A stretch of DNA of 23,955 bases, from the IMG/VR virus record IMGVR_UViG_3300035698_006332, positions 1 to 23,955 of that record; one strand, given 5' to 3'. This DNA is from a virus. The position numbers were made by a program, and so were the translations under genes. The notes under the pieces were generated by a model. The model ran no database searches and was not told where the DNA came from. It saw only the letters and a list, made by a program, of their open reading frames with translations. This document shows positions 13,825 to 20,474 of the stretch, piece by piece (within the stretch, counting starts at the first letter, position 1; each line of letters opens with the position of its first letter).

Positions 13825-14261
13825 AACGACCAGTAGCAGAAGATTTTAAAACAACAGATTGGAAGGAATATGCCTTGGCCCTTGAAACCTACCTAGATTC
13901 TGTTGCCGTAATAACAGCAACACAGAAACGAGATCCCGAACTCGACAAATTCTTAGGTGATATAGATTTTGATAATTTACCAGAGAAAGAAGTCCCAAAT
14001 CCGTTCCCAGGACAACCATGGATAACCGTATACAAAGAATCAGCACACGACCCTGACAAACGTGCTAATTTCGATAATGGACACAGTGTGACTGGTGTAA
14101 TGATTTATCGTCCTGCACCTGGTATTCGATTCTTAGTCTCCAATCGTGAAACCGTATTTAAGACTTCGACTATTCAGGAAATATTAGAAGAGAATGCTTT
14201 GGGTGGAAGGTTTGCTACAAAGAATTCTGTTTACGCATATTCAATCGTCCAGACCAAGTAA
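13821..14261 (+). CDS. Hypothetical protein
   Basis: The protein has 146 residues and overlaps the previous stop by ATGA. It starts MKRPVAEDFKTTDWKEYALA. The middle is Pro/Asp/Asn-rich (DNLPEKEVPNPFPGQPWITV) and the end beta-like (GIRFLVSNRETVFKTSTIQ). No domain recognised. It is the last gene of the overlapping run beginning at 9880. A 98-bp spacer without a clear terminator follows. Confidence 0.62.
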   Translation: MKRPVAEDFKTTDWKEYALALETYLDSVAVITATQKRDPELDKFLGDIDFDNLPEKEVPNPFPGQPWITVYKESAHDPDKRANFDNGHSVTGVMIYRPAPGIRFLVSNRETVFKTSTIQEILEENALGGRFATKNSVYAYSIVQTK

Positions 14262-14313
14262 ATTGCTCCGTAAAGGAAACAAACGACTATTTCTCGCATA
14301 CTAAGTAGGAATG

Positions 14314-14333
14314 TTGGTCAATATTTGGTCAAT
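14314..14333 (+). repeat. Direct repeat TTGGTCAAT (11-bp spacing) before the Hc1-like gene
   Basis: TTGGTCAAT occurs at 14314-14322 and 14325-14333, 11 bases apart (about one helical turn), just upstream of a TATAAT at 14346-14351 and the gene start at 14360. Spacing and position would fit a repressor or activator site. This is inference. Confidence 0.4.
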
Positions 14334-14345
14334 GAAACAACTTAC

Positions 14346-14351
14346 TATAAT
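14346..14351 (+). promoter_or_regulatory. TATAAT box before the Hc1-like gene
   Basis: A perfect TATAAT lies 8 bases before ATG 14360, preceded by TTGGTC with a 15-base spacer, short for a sigma70-type promoter. Another TATAAT (14689-14694) lies 3 bases before the next gene at 14698. If these act as promoter cores the mRNAs are nearly leaderless. Confidence 0.3.
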
Positions 14352-14359
14352 CCGAGAAA

Positions 14360-14542
14360 ATGGAAGAATTAACAACACAGTTCGAAGAACTAAAAGAAAC
14401 TCTTGTAACAGCTGAAGCTGAACTAGAAAAGTTTAACAAGGGAAACAAGAGCGCTGGTACTCGTCTAAGAGGAGCCATGCAATCTGTAAAAGGCCTTGCT
14501 CAAACTATTAGACTTGGGGTTCAAGCTCAGAAGAACGCATAA
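14360..14542 (+). CDS. Hc1-like (histone H1-like) DNA-binding protein
   Basis: The protein has 60 residues. The first 25 form an acidic helix (MEELTTQFEELKETLVTAEA), followed by FNKGNKSAGTRLRGAMQSVK and a basic end (IRLGVQAQKN). The GNK-(A/S)-AGTR-x-R core followed by a basic helix matches the small histone H1-like Hc1 proteins of Bacteroidetes, which bind DNA non-specifically. It is less lysine-rich than cellular members. Possible roles are DNA compaction or interference with host nucleoid proteins. It stands alone, with its own upstream spacer and a strong terminator after it, so expression is probably high and separate. Confidence 0.7.
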   Translation: MEELTTQFEELKETLVTAEAELEKFNKGNKSAGTRLRGAMQSVKGLAQTIRLGVQAQKNA

Positions 14543-14561
14543 CCAAACCTACCGGTTTATT

Positions 14562-14604
14562 GAAAGGACCCCTTGCAGTGATGTGACGGGTCCTTTCATT
14601 TTAA
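14562..14604 (+). terminator. Rho-independent terminator after the Hc1-like gene
   Basis: GAAAGGACCC (14562-14571) pairs perfectly with GGGTCCTTTC (14588-14597), loop 16 bases, followed by ATTTTAA. It lies 20 bases after the stop. A smaller 7-bp hairpin (ACCAACA/TGTTGGT) begins right after it. Confidence 0.85.
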
Positions 14605-14697
14605 CCAACAATCCAATGTTGGTAAAAATGCACTAGAATAAGTTCTCCTGGTGTAAGAATAAGATTAAATTAGCCACGAACTAAATCTTATAATAAC

Positions 14698-15420
14698 ATG
14701 TTAGACAAGAATGAATTGCGTGAACAGATCGAAACCACAACCACTTTAATAGGGTTGGGTCAGATCAGCCCGAAAGATTCTGGTATCGGTACGATGCTAA
14801 AAGAGATGCGATCTCTTTGTATGGATACATATTACGAATTGGTATCTACTTATAAACCGGTTTCCGATGCATACTTTAAAGTGCACCAGAATGAACGTAA
14901 GGCGAATGCCAAGTATAAAATCGAAATGGCATTGAACAACATGGAATTCGATTTAGATGATTTAGATGGTGATCGACTTAGTTCCAATTCTAGAAATCGT
15001 GTCGTAAATAGAGTGACAGATAAAATTGCTAAGAAGAAAGCTGCACCAAAACCTGAACGAGATCCTAACATGCCACGAGTTCGTGACAGACGAGGATATG
15101 TCTTCAATGGTAATACGTACGGAAAGGGACCATTGGTTCTTGCTGTTGTTCGTCATTATATTGAGAACAATGAGATTACCTATCTGACGCTTAAAAACGT
15201 ATTTCCTGATGATCTACTTAAGATCTACGGTATCTTCAAACGTGTTGATGAAGCGAAAGAGGCATCAGTTAAACGTAATCGATACTTCCTCAAGGAGACT
15301 CAGGTACTAGATATTCTTGACGATCAGATTGCCGTTTGTAACCAATTCACCGGTGCAAACATCGGAGCATTCATTGATAAGGCCACTTCTATCGGATACG
15401 AAATTAAGCTAGAAGACTAA
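14698..15420 (+). CDS. Conserved-looking hypothetical protein, two domains
   Basis: The protein has 240 residues. The N-terminal half is helical and charged (KYKIEMALNNMEFDLDDLDG) with a basic linker (TDKIAKKKAAPKPERDP). The C-terminal domain from about 135 (RGYVFNGNTYGKGPLVLAVV, EITYLTLKNVFPDDLL, DDQIAVCNQFTGANIGAFID, KATSIGYEI) is a compact globular domain that I associate with uncharacterised phage and bacterial proteins. I cannot name its function. A hairpin precedes the gene and TATAAT lies 3 bases before its start. The stop overlaps the following tiny frame as TAATG. Confidence 0.7.
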   Translation: MLDKNELREQIETTTTLIGLGQISPKDSGIGTMLKEMRSLCMDTYYELVSTYKPVSDAYFKVHQNERKANAKYKIEMALNNMEFDLDDLDGDRLSSNSRNRVVNRVTDKIAKKKAAPKPERDPNMPRVRDRRGYVFNGNTYGKGPLVLAVVRHYIENNEITYLTLKNVFPDDLLKIYGIFKRVDEAKEASVKRNRYFLKETQVLDILDDQIAVCNQFTGANIGAFIDKATSIGYEIKLED

Positions 15421-15500
15421 TGGCTTGGTATTGGTGGTTGCTTATTATTATCATCATTATTAGAATAGAGGCCCGACTAATAAAAGACGACGAAGACTAA
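15420..15500 (+). CDS. 26-residue membrane micropeptide
   Basis: ATG 15420 overlaps the previous stop, and its own TAA at 15498-15500 overlaps the next ATG, both as TAATG. The sequence is MAWYWW followed by LLIIIIII and a charged tail RIEARLIKDDED. One transmembrane helix with an aromatic belt is evident. It is too short for most gene callers. The double TAATG overlap is the main reason to believe it is translated. Function unknown. Confidence 0.5.
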   Translation: MAWYWWLLIIIIIIRIEARLIKDDED

Positions 15501-15982
15501 TGTACTATTTTGCTTATGGAAGTAATATGCCTCTTGAAAGATTGCTTTCGAGAGGATTGACACCACGAGCAACGGTAGGTGTAGGTCATTTAGAACACTG
15601 GAGACTTCAATTCAACAAGAAGTCCTATAAGAATCCAGAAGTTGGATTCGCGAACATAGAACCACATTGGGGTGGTGAAGTCTTCGGTGTTATTTATGGT
15701 GTCAGTGATGAAGACATCAAACTACTCGATCGATTCGAGGGTTACCCAAAACATTATCAGCGTACATCACTTAAAGTTAAGTGGGCCAGTGGTGATTCTT
15801 ATTATGATTGCGTTACGTATATTGCCAATCGTAAATGGACCACGAGTAAGCCCTTAACAATCACAGAAGATTATAAGGGTTATATCAACAGTGGTATATC
15901 CGAACACATCGCAAGAACTCCGTTCACAGAACAATACAGAATGGATCTTCAAATACTAATGGAAAAACAGAATGTGGGATAA
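15500..15982 (+). CDS. Gamma-glutamylcyclotransferase-like (AIG2/GGCT) protein
   Basis: The protein has 160 residues. It opens with the family signature YYFAYGSNM (2-10), which binds the gamma-glutamyl group, and has FGVIYGVSDEDIKLLDRFEG (62-81) with the likely catalytic Glu at 80, followed by YPKHYQR. Length and motif spacing match single-domain GGCT proteins. The family releases 5-oxoproline from gamma-glutamyl amines or peptides. In a phage it might act on glutathione-like compounds or a gamma-glutamyl modification; this is not decided by sequence. Coupled to the upstream micropeptide by TAATG; it overlaps the next gene by 11 bases. Confidence 0.85.
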   Translation: MYYFAYGSNMPLERLLSRGLTPRATVGVGHLEHWRLQFNKKSYKNPEVGFANIEPHWGGEVFGVIYGVSDEDIKLLDRFEGYPKHYQRTSLKVKWASGDSYYDCVTYIANRKWTTSKPLTITEDYKGYINSGISEHIARTPFTEQYRMDLQILMEKQNVG

Positions 15983-16217
15983 ATTCATGACTTGGTGGGA
16001 AAGTACTAGAACACCAAATCCAAAATGTTCTAACTGTCAATTCATGACTTCGTACCAATCTCTTAACAATCGCGATGAACTTGATGACATAAATCATTGT
16101 CCATTGATGGGTGCAACTATCAGTTCTATAAAAACAAGTCACTTGAATACTGAACAGGTCTCTATAAATGATCCAGAAAATTTCAGTTGTTCTAAGCATG
16201 TTAAGCGCATAAATTAG
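15972..16217 (+). CDS. Small Cys-containing hypothetical protein
   Basis: The protein has 81 residues and starts inside the end of the cyclotransferase gene. An aromatic start (MWDKFMTWWESTRT) is followed by a CSNC pair, a later HCP and a late FSCSKH, which could form a Cys4- or Cys3His-type zinc site. No named family recognised. It is the last gene before a terminator. Confidence 0.6.
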   Translation: MWDKFMTWWESTRTPNPKCSNCQFMTSYQSLNNRDELDDINHCPLMGATISSIKTSHLNTEQVSINDPENFSCSKHVKRIN

Positions 16218-16248
16218 TCCCTATCTACTCGTATAGATAATTGATACA

Positions 16249-16276
16249 AAATGCCGGCTTTTTAGTCGGCATTTTT
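16249..16276 (+). terminator. Rho-independent terminator before the head module
   Basis: AAATGCCGGC (16249-16258) pairs with GTCGGCATTT (16265-16274; one G-T wobble) around the loop TTTTTA and runs into TTTATTTTA. It ends the 14698-16217 transcript. Confidence 0.85.
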
Positions 16277-16289
16277 ATTTTACCCTAAC

Positions 16290-16297
16290 TATATATA
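16290..16297 (+). promoter_or_regulatory. TATATATAAAT, late-promoter-like box upstream of the protease gene
   Basis: CTATATATAAATCG lies directly after the terminator, in a 160-bp leader before ATG 16437. It is close to the T4 late core TATAAATA. A second box (TATATA at 16403-16408, GAGATATATACGAAAAG) is 28 bases before the ATG. Either or both could drive the head operon. The leader also has a small CATAC/GTATG hairpin at 16313-16327. Confidence 0.4.
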
Positions 16298-16402
16298 AAT
16301 CGTTAAATGCCCCATACGTCCTGTATGAGCCATTTTTCGTATACCACCTTGACAGTATAAGAATATTATCAGGTTTTCGAATAAAATTTTCCAATGTGGA
16401 GA

Positions 16403-16408
16403 TATATA
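16403..16408 (+). promoter_or_regulatory. Second TATATA box upstream of the protease gene
   Basis: GATATATAC here matches the context of the boxes at 1865-1870 (minus strand) and 21822-21827, and is 28 bases before ATG 16437. Possible promoter core, by similarity of context only. Confidence 0.35.
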
Positions 16409-16436
16409 CGAAAAGACGAAAATCTAATTACTGTCC

Positions 16437-17705
16437 ATGATATTTGAAGATTTAATAGCAAAACCGGGTCAAGAAGTATTCATTCTCGAAAGAAGTGAAT
16501 CTAATCTTGCGGTTGTAGATAAGAAGGCGTATATCCTTGAAGGAATCGCTGCAGTCTTCGGACAAGAGAACAATAACGGTAGGATTTACGAGGAGAATGA
16601 ATACATGCCTCACCTTGAATACCTTATAGAGAAGATCAACGCTAAACGTTTAGTTGGTGAACTTGATCATCCGGAAAAATTCGATGTATCTCTTAAACAC
16701 ATCTCACACATGGTTGAGAGTTTAAGCTACGATAAGGATTCACGTCAGTTAAAAATTAAAGTAAGACTTCTTGATACTCCAGGTGGACGTATAGCAAAAA
16801 CCTTAGTAGATGCTGGAATTCCAGTTTCGATTTCATCTAGAGCCGCTGGTTCTGTTATGGAAAACAAGAGAGTTAAGATCAAAAAGATTTTCACATATGA
16901 TCTCGTTGCAGATCCTGGTTTCGAAAAAGCTCAATTAGAAAGAGTTTACGAATCCGCACAATTCGGAGCGTCCGTTACTAGGGTTCTAGATAAGGGTTCG
17001 ATCACGGAGGGATTGCATGAAATTACAGGCTTGCCTGCTAATATGAAGATGTACAATATTGATGAATCAGAAAATACCTCATTCCAATTAGCGGTAGAGG
17101 GCAAACAAAACCAAAATACAGACATGTCCGAATTTGTAACTGTTGATGAAATGAATGAGTATTCAGCGATCATCAAGAAAACTATCGATGAACTAAAGAC
17201 TCAGATTAAAGAAAATGCGAATACTGCTACTCCAGTTCTGGATGAAGCTGTATTAGGACGACTTACAAAACTTGAAAAGTACACTAAGTATATCGCTGAG
17301 AATGTTGATAAGAACATTCAGTATTCTGAATACCTAGCCGAGTCACTTGATAAGGACATCGAGTACACTAAGTATATCGCTGAGAATCTAGACCGCAACA
17401 TTACATTCTCTGATTACTTGGCTGAGAATGTAGAGAAGAACATTTCTTACTCTGAATACCTAGCAGAGAATCTAGACCGTAATATTACTTATTCTGAATA
17501 CCTAGCTGAGAACTTAGACAGAAACATTTCTTACTCTGAGTACCTAGCAGAAAATGTTGATCGCAACATTACTTATTCTGAATACTTAGCTGAGAACCTA
17601 GACAGAAACATTACATATTCTGAATACCTAGCAGAGAACCTAGACAGAAACATTACGTATTCTGAATATCTAGCTGAGAATCTTGATGGTAACATCTCAT
17701 ACTGA
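16437..17705 (+). CDS. 21: Prohead protease (T4 gp21-like) with a 14-residue repeat tail, ending at an in-frame TGA
   Basis: The protein has 422 residues up to TGA 17703-17705. Protease domain (1 to about 170): NNNGRIYEENEY (45-56), RLVGELDHPE with catalytic His 78, LLDTPGGRIAKTL (111-123), VSISSRAAGS with catalytic Ser 133/134, and YDLVADPGF (154-162). These match the gp21-type maturation proteases of T4-like phages, which cut scaffold, capsid and internal proteins after (L/I)-x-E. From residue 282 a 14-residue repeat, consensus YSEYLAENLDRNIT, runs ten times. In the eleventh unit the Ser codon (TCT elsewhere) is TGA. The frame then stays open through more repeats and a scaffold-like domain to 18413; read through, the product would be 658 residues. 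It directly precedes the major capsid gene, as in T4. Confidence 0.9.
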   Translation: MIFEDLIAKPGQEVFILERSESNLAVVDKKAYILEGIAAVFGQENNNGRIYEENEYMPHLEYLIEKINAKRLVGELDHPEKFDVSLKHISHMVESLSYDKDSRQLKIKVRLLDTPGGRIAKTLVDAGIPVSISSRAAGSVMENKRVKIKKIFTYDLVADPGFEKAQLERVYESAQFGASVTRVLDKGSITEGLHEITGLPANMKMYNIDESENTSFQLAVEGKQNQNTDMSEFVTVDEMNEYSAIIKKTIDELKTQIKENANTATPVLDEAVLGRLTKLEKYTKYIAENVDKNIQYSEYLAESLDKDIEYTKYIAENLDRNITFSDYLAENVEKNISYSEYLAENLDRNITYSEYLAENLDRNISYSEYLAENVDRNITYSEYLAENLDRNITYSEYLAENLDRNITYSEYLAENLDGNISY

Positions 17706-17810
17706 GAATACCTAGCAGAGAATCTTGATCGTGGAATCGGTTATTCCGAATACCTCGCTGAAAAGATCGAACGCAACATCGCATATTCCGAATATATCGC
17801 GGAAAGTGTA
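17280..17810 (+). repeat. 42-bp coding tandem repeats (14-residue units, about 12.6 copies)
   Basis: Units begin at 17280 and every 42 bases after that. Units 1-4 are diverged (YTKYIAENVDKNIQ, YSEYLAESLDKDIE and so on), units 5-10 are nearly identical (YSEYLAENLDRNIT), unit 11 contains the TGA, unit 12 reads YSEYLAEKIERNIA, and unit 13 is partial (YSEYIAESV). The 14-residue period equals two heptads and predicts a long amphipathic helix. Third-position differences between units show that the array is not a very recent expansion throughout. Confidence 0.92.
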
Positions 17811-17861
17811 AACAGTGAAGCTGTTGAAGTTGCACTAGACGAAAAGAAGAAAACAACGAAG

Positions 17862-18413
17862 ATGGATTACAACAATCTATCTGAATCTATAACAACATTG
17901 CTTGAGAGCGCTAACAACCAAAAAGCAGCCAGTAAGCTATATGAGACGCAGTACAAATTTTTCAGATTCCTCGGTGAGGAGAAGAGAGAGGAGTTTACAT
18001 CTCTAAACGAGACCAAGAAAGAAAAGGTCGCCAAAGCACTAAATGATGGTGCATATTTCTCACAAGCGGATATAACTCAGAAATGGGATGCCGCATTAGT
18101 AGAGCAAGAGGAGCAAGAGAAAGCTCCGTTGTTTATCCAGTTAATGCCTGAAAGTATTAAACCACTTTGGGAATCTGCTTCCACACAGGAACAAGAGAGA
18201 ACATTCGCTGCAAGTAAACTTCGCAAGCTCGAGACTGCATACCAAATCAAGAACTTCTGGAAGTCCAGAGCTTTTGTGAAGGGACAGACACTTGGACTTG
18301 TTAAGCTAAACGAGAATCAAACTACTGCTAAGACAAAGCCAAATCAGAACGGAATTTCTAATGATTATATGGCCGGAGTTGCTGACGCTGTAGGAAAAAG
18401 ATTCGGAAAGTAA
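17862..18413 (+). CDS. Scaffold/core-like C-terminal domain of the protease gene, possible internal-start product
   Basis: This 183-residue frame is in phase with the protease gene, 52 codons after the TGA. It is charged and helical (KKEKVAKALNDGAYFSQADI) with a conserved-looking end: LFIQLMPESIKPLWESAS, ERTFAASKLRKLETAYQIKN, FWKSR. This resembles the head-core scaffolding region that some T4-like phages carry in the same gene as the protease. ATG 17862 follows a purine-rich stretch and could start a free scaffold protein, similar in logic to nested scaffold genes such as lambda Nu3 within C. Otherwise the domain is reached only by TGA readthrough. The major capsid gene starts 34 bases after its stop. 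Confidence 0.75.
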   Translation: MDYNNLSESITTLLESANNQKAASKLYETQYKFFRFLGEEKREEFTSLNETKKEKVAKALNDGAYFSQADITQKWDAALVEQEEQEKAPLFIQLMPESIKPLWESASTQEQERTFAASKLRKLETAYQIKNFWKSRAFVKGQTLGLVKLNENQTTAKTKPNQNGISNDYMAGVADAVGKRFGK

Positions 18414-18447
18414 AATTTCCAAAAACAAAAACAAAAACCCTTTTCTA

Positions 18448-19974
18448 ATGAAAATGATTAACGAAACAGAGGTGTTTGAGGATTGGTTTCCACTTATTGA
18501 AAGTAAGACCGATATTTCTGACCCTTACAAAAAAGAATGGTTAGCGAAATACTCGCACTACCATGCTCTTAACGAATCTTCAGTTCACTCTGGATTCAAC
18601 ACTCTTGATGGTATGAACGGTCAAGGAGCTCCTTTAGCTCCAGGTCGTGGTGCTGACGGGTCTGGTGATAAATTCCCATCACTTCTTCCACTTGCAATTC
18701 AGGTTGCTGCGAAGACTGTAGGATTTGACATCGTTCCAGTTATCCCAATGCCAGGACCAACAGGTGTTCTTACGTACCTAGATTACGTATACGCTGGTGG
18801 TACTCTTGGATCAACTGCGCACAAAGCACTTACGATTAAGACAAACATTTCCGGTACCTGGACTTCAGGAACCGCTTATAATGCTGTTGCTGGTGCAAAT
18901 ACTCTTATTGTAACTTTTATCGGTTATTCAAGAATTGATGCTTACCCAATCTTCCGTGTTTCTCAGACTGGATCTACTCCAACTGATTTGCCTATCTCTT
19001 CCTTCTTTGGAACTGCTGGTGCAACTGTAACATCTGATGCTGCTGTTGTTGATATTGCTGTTAACTCAGCGGAACTTGTTGCTGCACTTGAAGATCACGT
19101 TGCCGGTTTTGCTGGTGCTGGAGATGATGACAGAGACGCATGGGGAGGACCTTACACAGAAGATCCAGAAGCAAACGGACCTATGAACAGAGAAGTTGGT
19201 GAATCAACGTATTACAGATCTATGGGTCTTAAGACGTTCACTAAGTTCGTTGAGGCTAGGACTTACCAGGCTGCTGCTTCAGTTACGACTGAGCAAATCC
19301 AGGATCTTAACAAGCAATTCGGTATTGACGTTGTGTCAATGGTTGAAAACGCTCTTGTTAATGAAGTATCACAAGCTATTAACAAGCACATCTTAGGATC
19401 TGCATTTGTTCTTGGTGGAACTAACGCTGCACAATTTGCTGCATCAGAAGGAGCTTCACTTAATCTTGACCTAACTGCTCTACCAACTGTAGGTACTTTC
19501 GAGAACCTACAAACATTCCAAAGAAGAATCTTCTCTAAGATCCTTGCTGCTGGTAATGTTGTTGCTAACAGAGGACGTAGAGGACCAGCAAACTTCGTTG
19601 TAACAAACGCACAGGTTGCTACCGCTATCCAGGATATTTCTCAGTTCGTTGCTGCACCTTTCGCAAACACTGCAACTCAGAATAACGGATCACTTTACCC
19701 AGTTGGAACCCTAGCGGGAATGACTGTATACGTTGACCAAAACATGAGATGGAATGATACTCGTGTTCTTGTTGGACGTAAAGGTGGTGACGATGAGCCA
19801 GGACTTAAGTTCATGCCGTACATGATGGCCGAGTCTATCCAGACTATTGCTGAAGGTACAATGAGCCCTAAGATCGCGGTTAAGTCACGTTATGCGCTTG
19901 TTGAGGCTGGTTTCCACCCACAGACAATGTACATTACACTTAGCATCACGGTGCCCACAGCCGGCATAGTTTAA
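18448..19974 (+). CDS. 23: Major capsid protein (T4 gp23-like)
   Basis: The protein has 508 residues. It has a typical gp23 layout: a removable N-terminal segment, then FPSLLPLAIQVAAKTVGFDI, VIPMPGPTGVLTYLDYVYAG, a variable Thr/Ala/Gly-rich insertion (about 130-235), YYRSMGLKTFTKFVEARTYQ, AAASVTTEQIQDLNKQFGID, RGRRGPANFVVTNAQVATAI and MTVYVDQNMRWNDTRVLVGR. It forms the HK97-fold shell hexamers. A probable prohead protease site is HALNE, cutting after E43 (L-N-E); LIE at 16-18 is another candidate. The leader is A-rich. The gene ends the head operon at a strong terminator. Confidence 0.93.
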   Translation: MKMINETEVFEDWFPLIESKTDISDPYKKEWLAKYSHYHALNESSVHSGFNTLDGMNGQGAPLAPGRGADGSGDKFPSLLPLAIQVAAKTVGFDIVPVIPMPGPTGVLTYLDYVYAGGTLGSTAHKALTIKTNISGTWTSGTAYNAVAGANTLIVTFIGYSRIDAYPIFRVSQTGSTPTDLPISSFFGTAGATVTSDAAVVDIAVNSAELVAALEDHVAGFAGAGDDDRDAWGGPYTEDPEANGPMNREVGESTYYRSMGLKTFTKFVEARTYQAAASVTTEQIQDLNKQFGIDVVSMVENALVNEVSQAINKHILGSAFVLGGTNAAQFAASEGASLNLDLTALPTVGTFENLQTFQRRIFSKILAAGNVVANRGRRGPANFVVTNAQVATAIQDISQFVAAPFANTATQNNGSLYPVGTLAGMTVYVDQNMRWNDTRVLVGRKGGDDEPGLKFMPYMMAESIQTIAEGTMSPKIAVKSRYALVEAGFHPQTMYITLSITVPTAGIV

Positions 19975-19996
19975 GCGACTGTTTGAATACTTATTA

Positions 19997-20025
19997 AAGC
20001 CCCTGAGAAATCAGGGGCTTTTTTA
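19997..20025 (+). terminator. Strong Rho-independent terminator after the major capsid gene
   Basis: AAGCCCCTGA pairs perfectly with TCAGGGGCTT around a GAAA tetraloop, followed by a T run (TTTTTTATTTT). It lies 22 bases after the capsid stop. Confidence 0.93.
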
Positions 20026-20039
20026 TTTTCAAAAACCAG

Positions 20040-20045
20040 TATATA
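20040..20045 (+). promoter_or_regulatory. TATATA box 4 nt before the first tagged gene of the right-hand cluster
   Basis: CAGTATATAGTTT then ATG 20050, directly after the capsid terminator, so a promoter is needed here. The spacing is the same as at 1860 (minus) and 21832. Confidence 0.4.
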
Positions 20046-20049
20046 GTTT

Positions 20050-20457
20050 ATGAAGAACATAAAATTATTTGAAAAATATTTCGATGCGGATATTGAGGAT
20101 ATTGAATGGGTAGATGAAAATATATATCGACCAAAATCTAATGCAACATTCACTAATACTACAGACCCTTTATTTTTAAGATTGAATTCTAAAGACGTGT
20201 ATATAACAACAGATGGATCTACGTATGGATTAGAGATTAAAGATCAGATTGAATTATATGATCTTACTTGGTTAAAGGATTTAAAATATGCCATAATTGG
20301 TGAAGCTCAGAAACAAACAAGTATTAAAACTTCAGGACTGTTTGTACATGACATTACAGAAGATGGTGAAACAATTGAGTTGCTTATAGTCAATAAAAAA
20401 TTAGAAGTTGATCAAAATTGGTTTATGTCCACAAAAATATATTTGGGATTACCCTAA
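20050..20457 (+). CDS. Hypothetical tagged protein, paralogue of the next gene
   Basis: The protein has 135 residues. It starts MKNIKLFEKYF, the shared tag with an LFE site. The body has DPLFLRLNSKDVYITTDGST, YGLEIKDQIELYDLTWLKDL and ends DQNWFMSTKIYLGLP. The following gene repeats this pattern (LFVLLNSKEGYNDNNGRTYG, EVKDQLEPWDMSWAKGMKY, EWFMVTKVHMGLD), so the two are tandem paralogues. No known family recognised; it looks like a small beta-rich domain. If the tag is a packaging signal, both would be internal head proteins. Confidence 0.72.
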   Translation: MKNIKLFEKYFDADIEDIEWVDENIYRPKSNATFTNTTDPLFLRLNSKDVYITTDGSTYGLEIKDQIELYDLTWLKDLKYAIIGEAQKQTSIKTSGLFVHDITEDGETIELLIVNKKLEVDQNWFMSTKIYLGLP

Positions 20458-20474
20458 TTAAAACACAAACACTA

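Noticed and set aside
14604-14623. Second terminator or attachment site (ACCAACA/TGTTGGT hairpin)
   Set aside because: The stem is only 7 bp, has no strong T run, and directly follows a much better terminator; no matching site elsewhere in the window supports an att site.
16349-16369. Sigma70-type promoter from TTGACA at 16349
   Set aside because: No TATAAT-like element occurs at the right spacing (TATTAT is only 9 bases away), so a match to TTGACA alone is not convincing.
17280-17810. CRISPR array
   Set aside because: The periodic units are 42 bp without spacers, stay in one reading frame and encode a 14-residue peptide repeat.
16437-18413. Genome-wide reassignment of TGA to an amino acid
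   Set aside because: TGA serves as the natural stop at 11299, 12700, 13300 and 23123, where the next gene follows closely or overlaps. Reading through would fuse unrelated frames.
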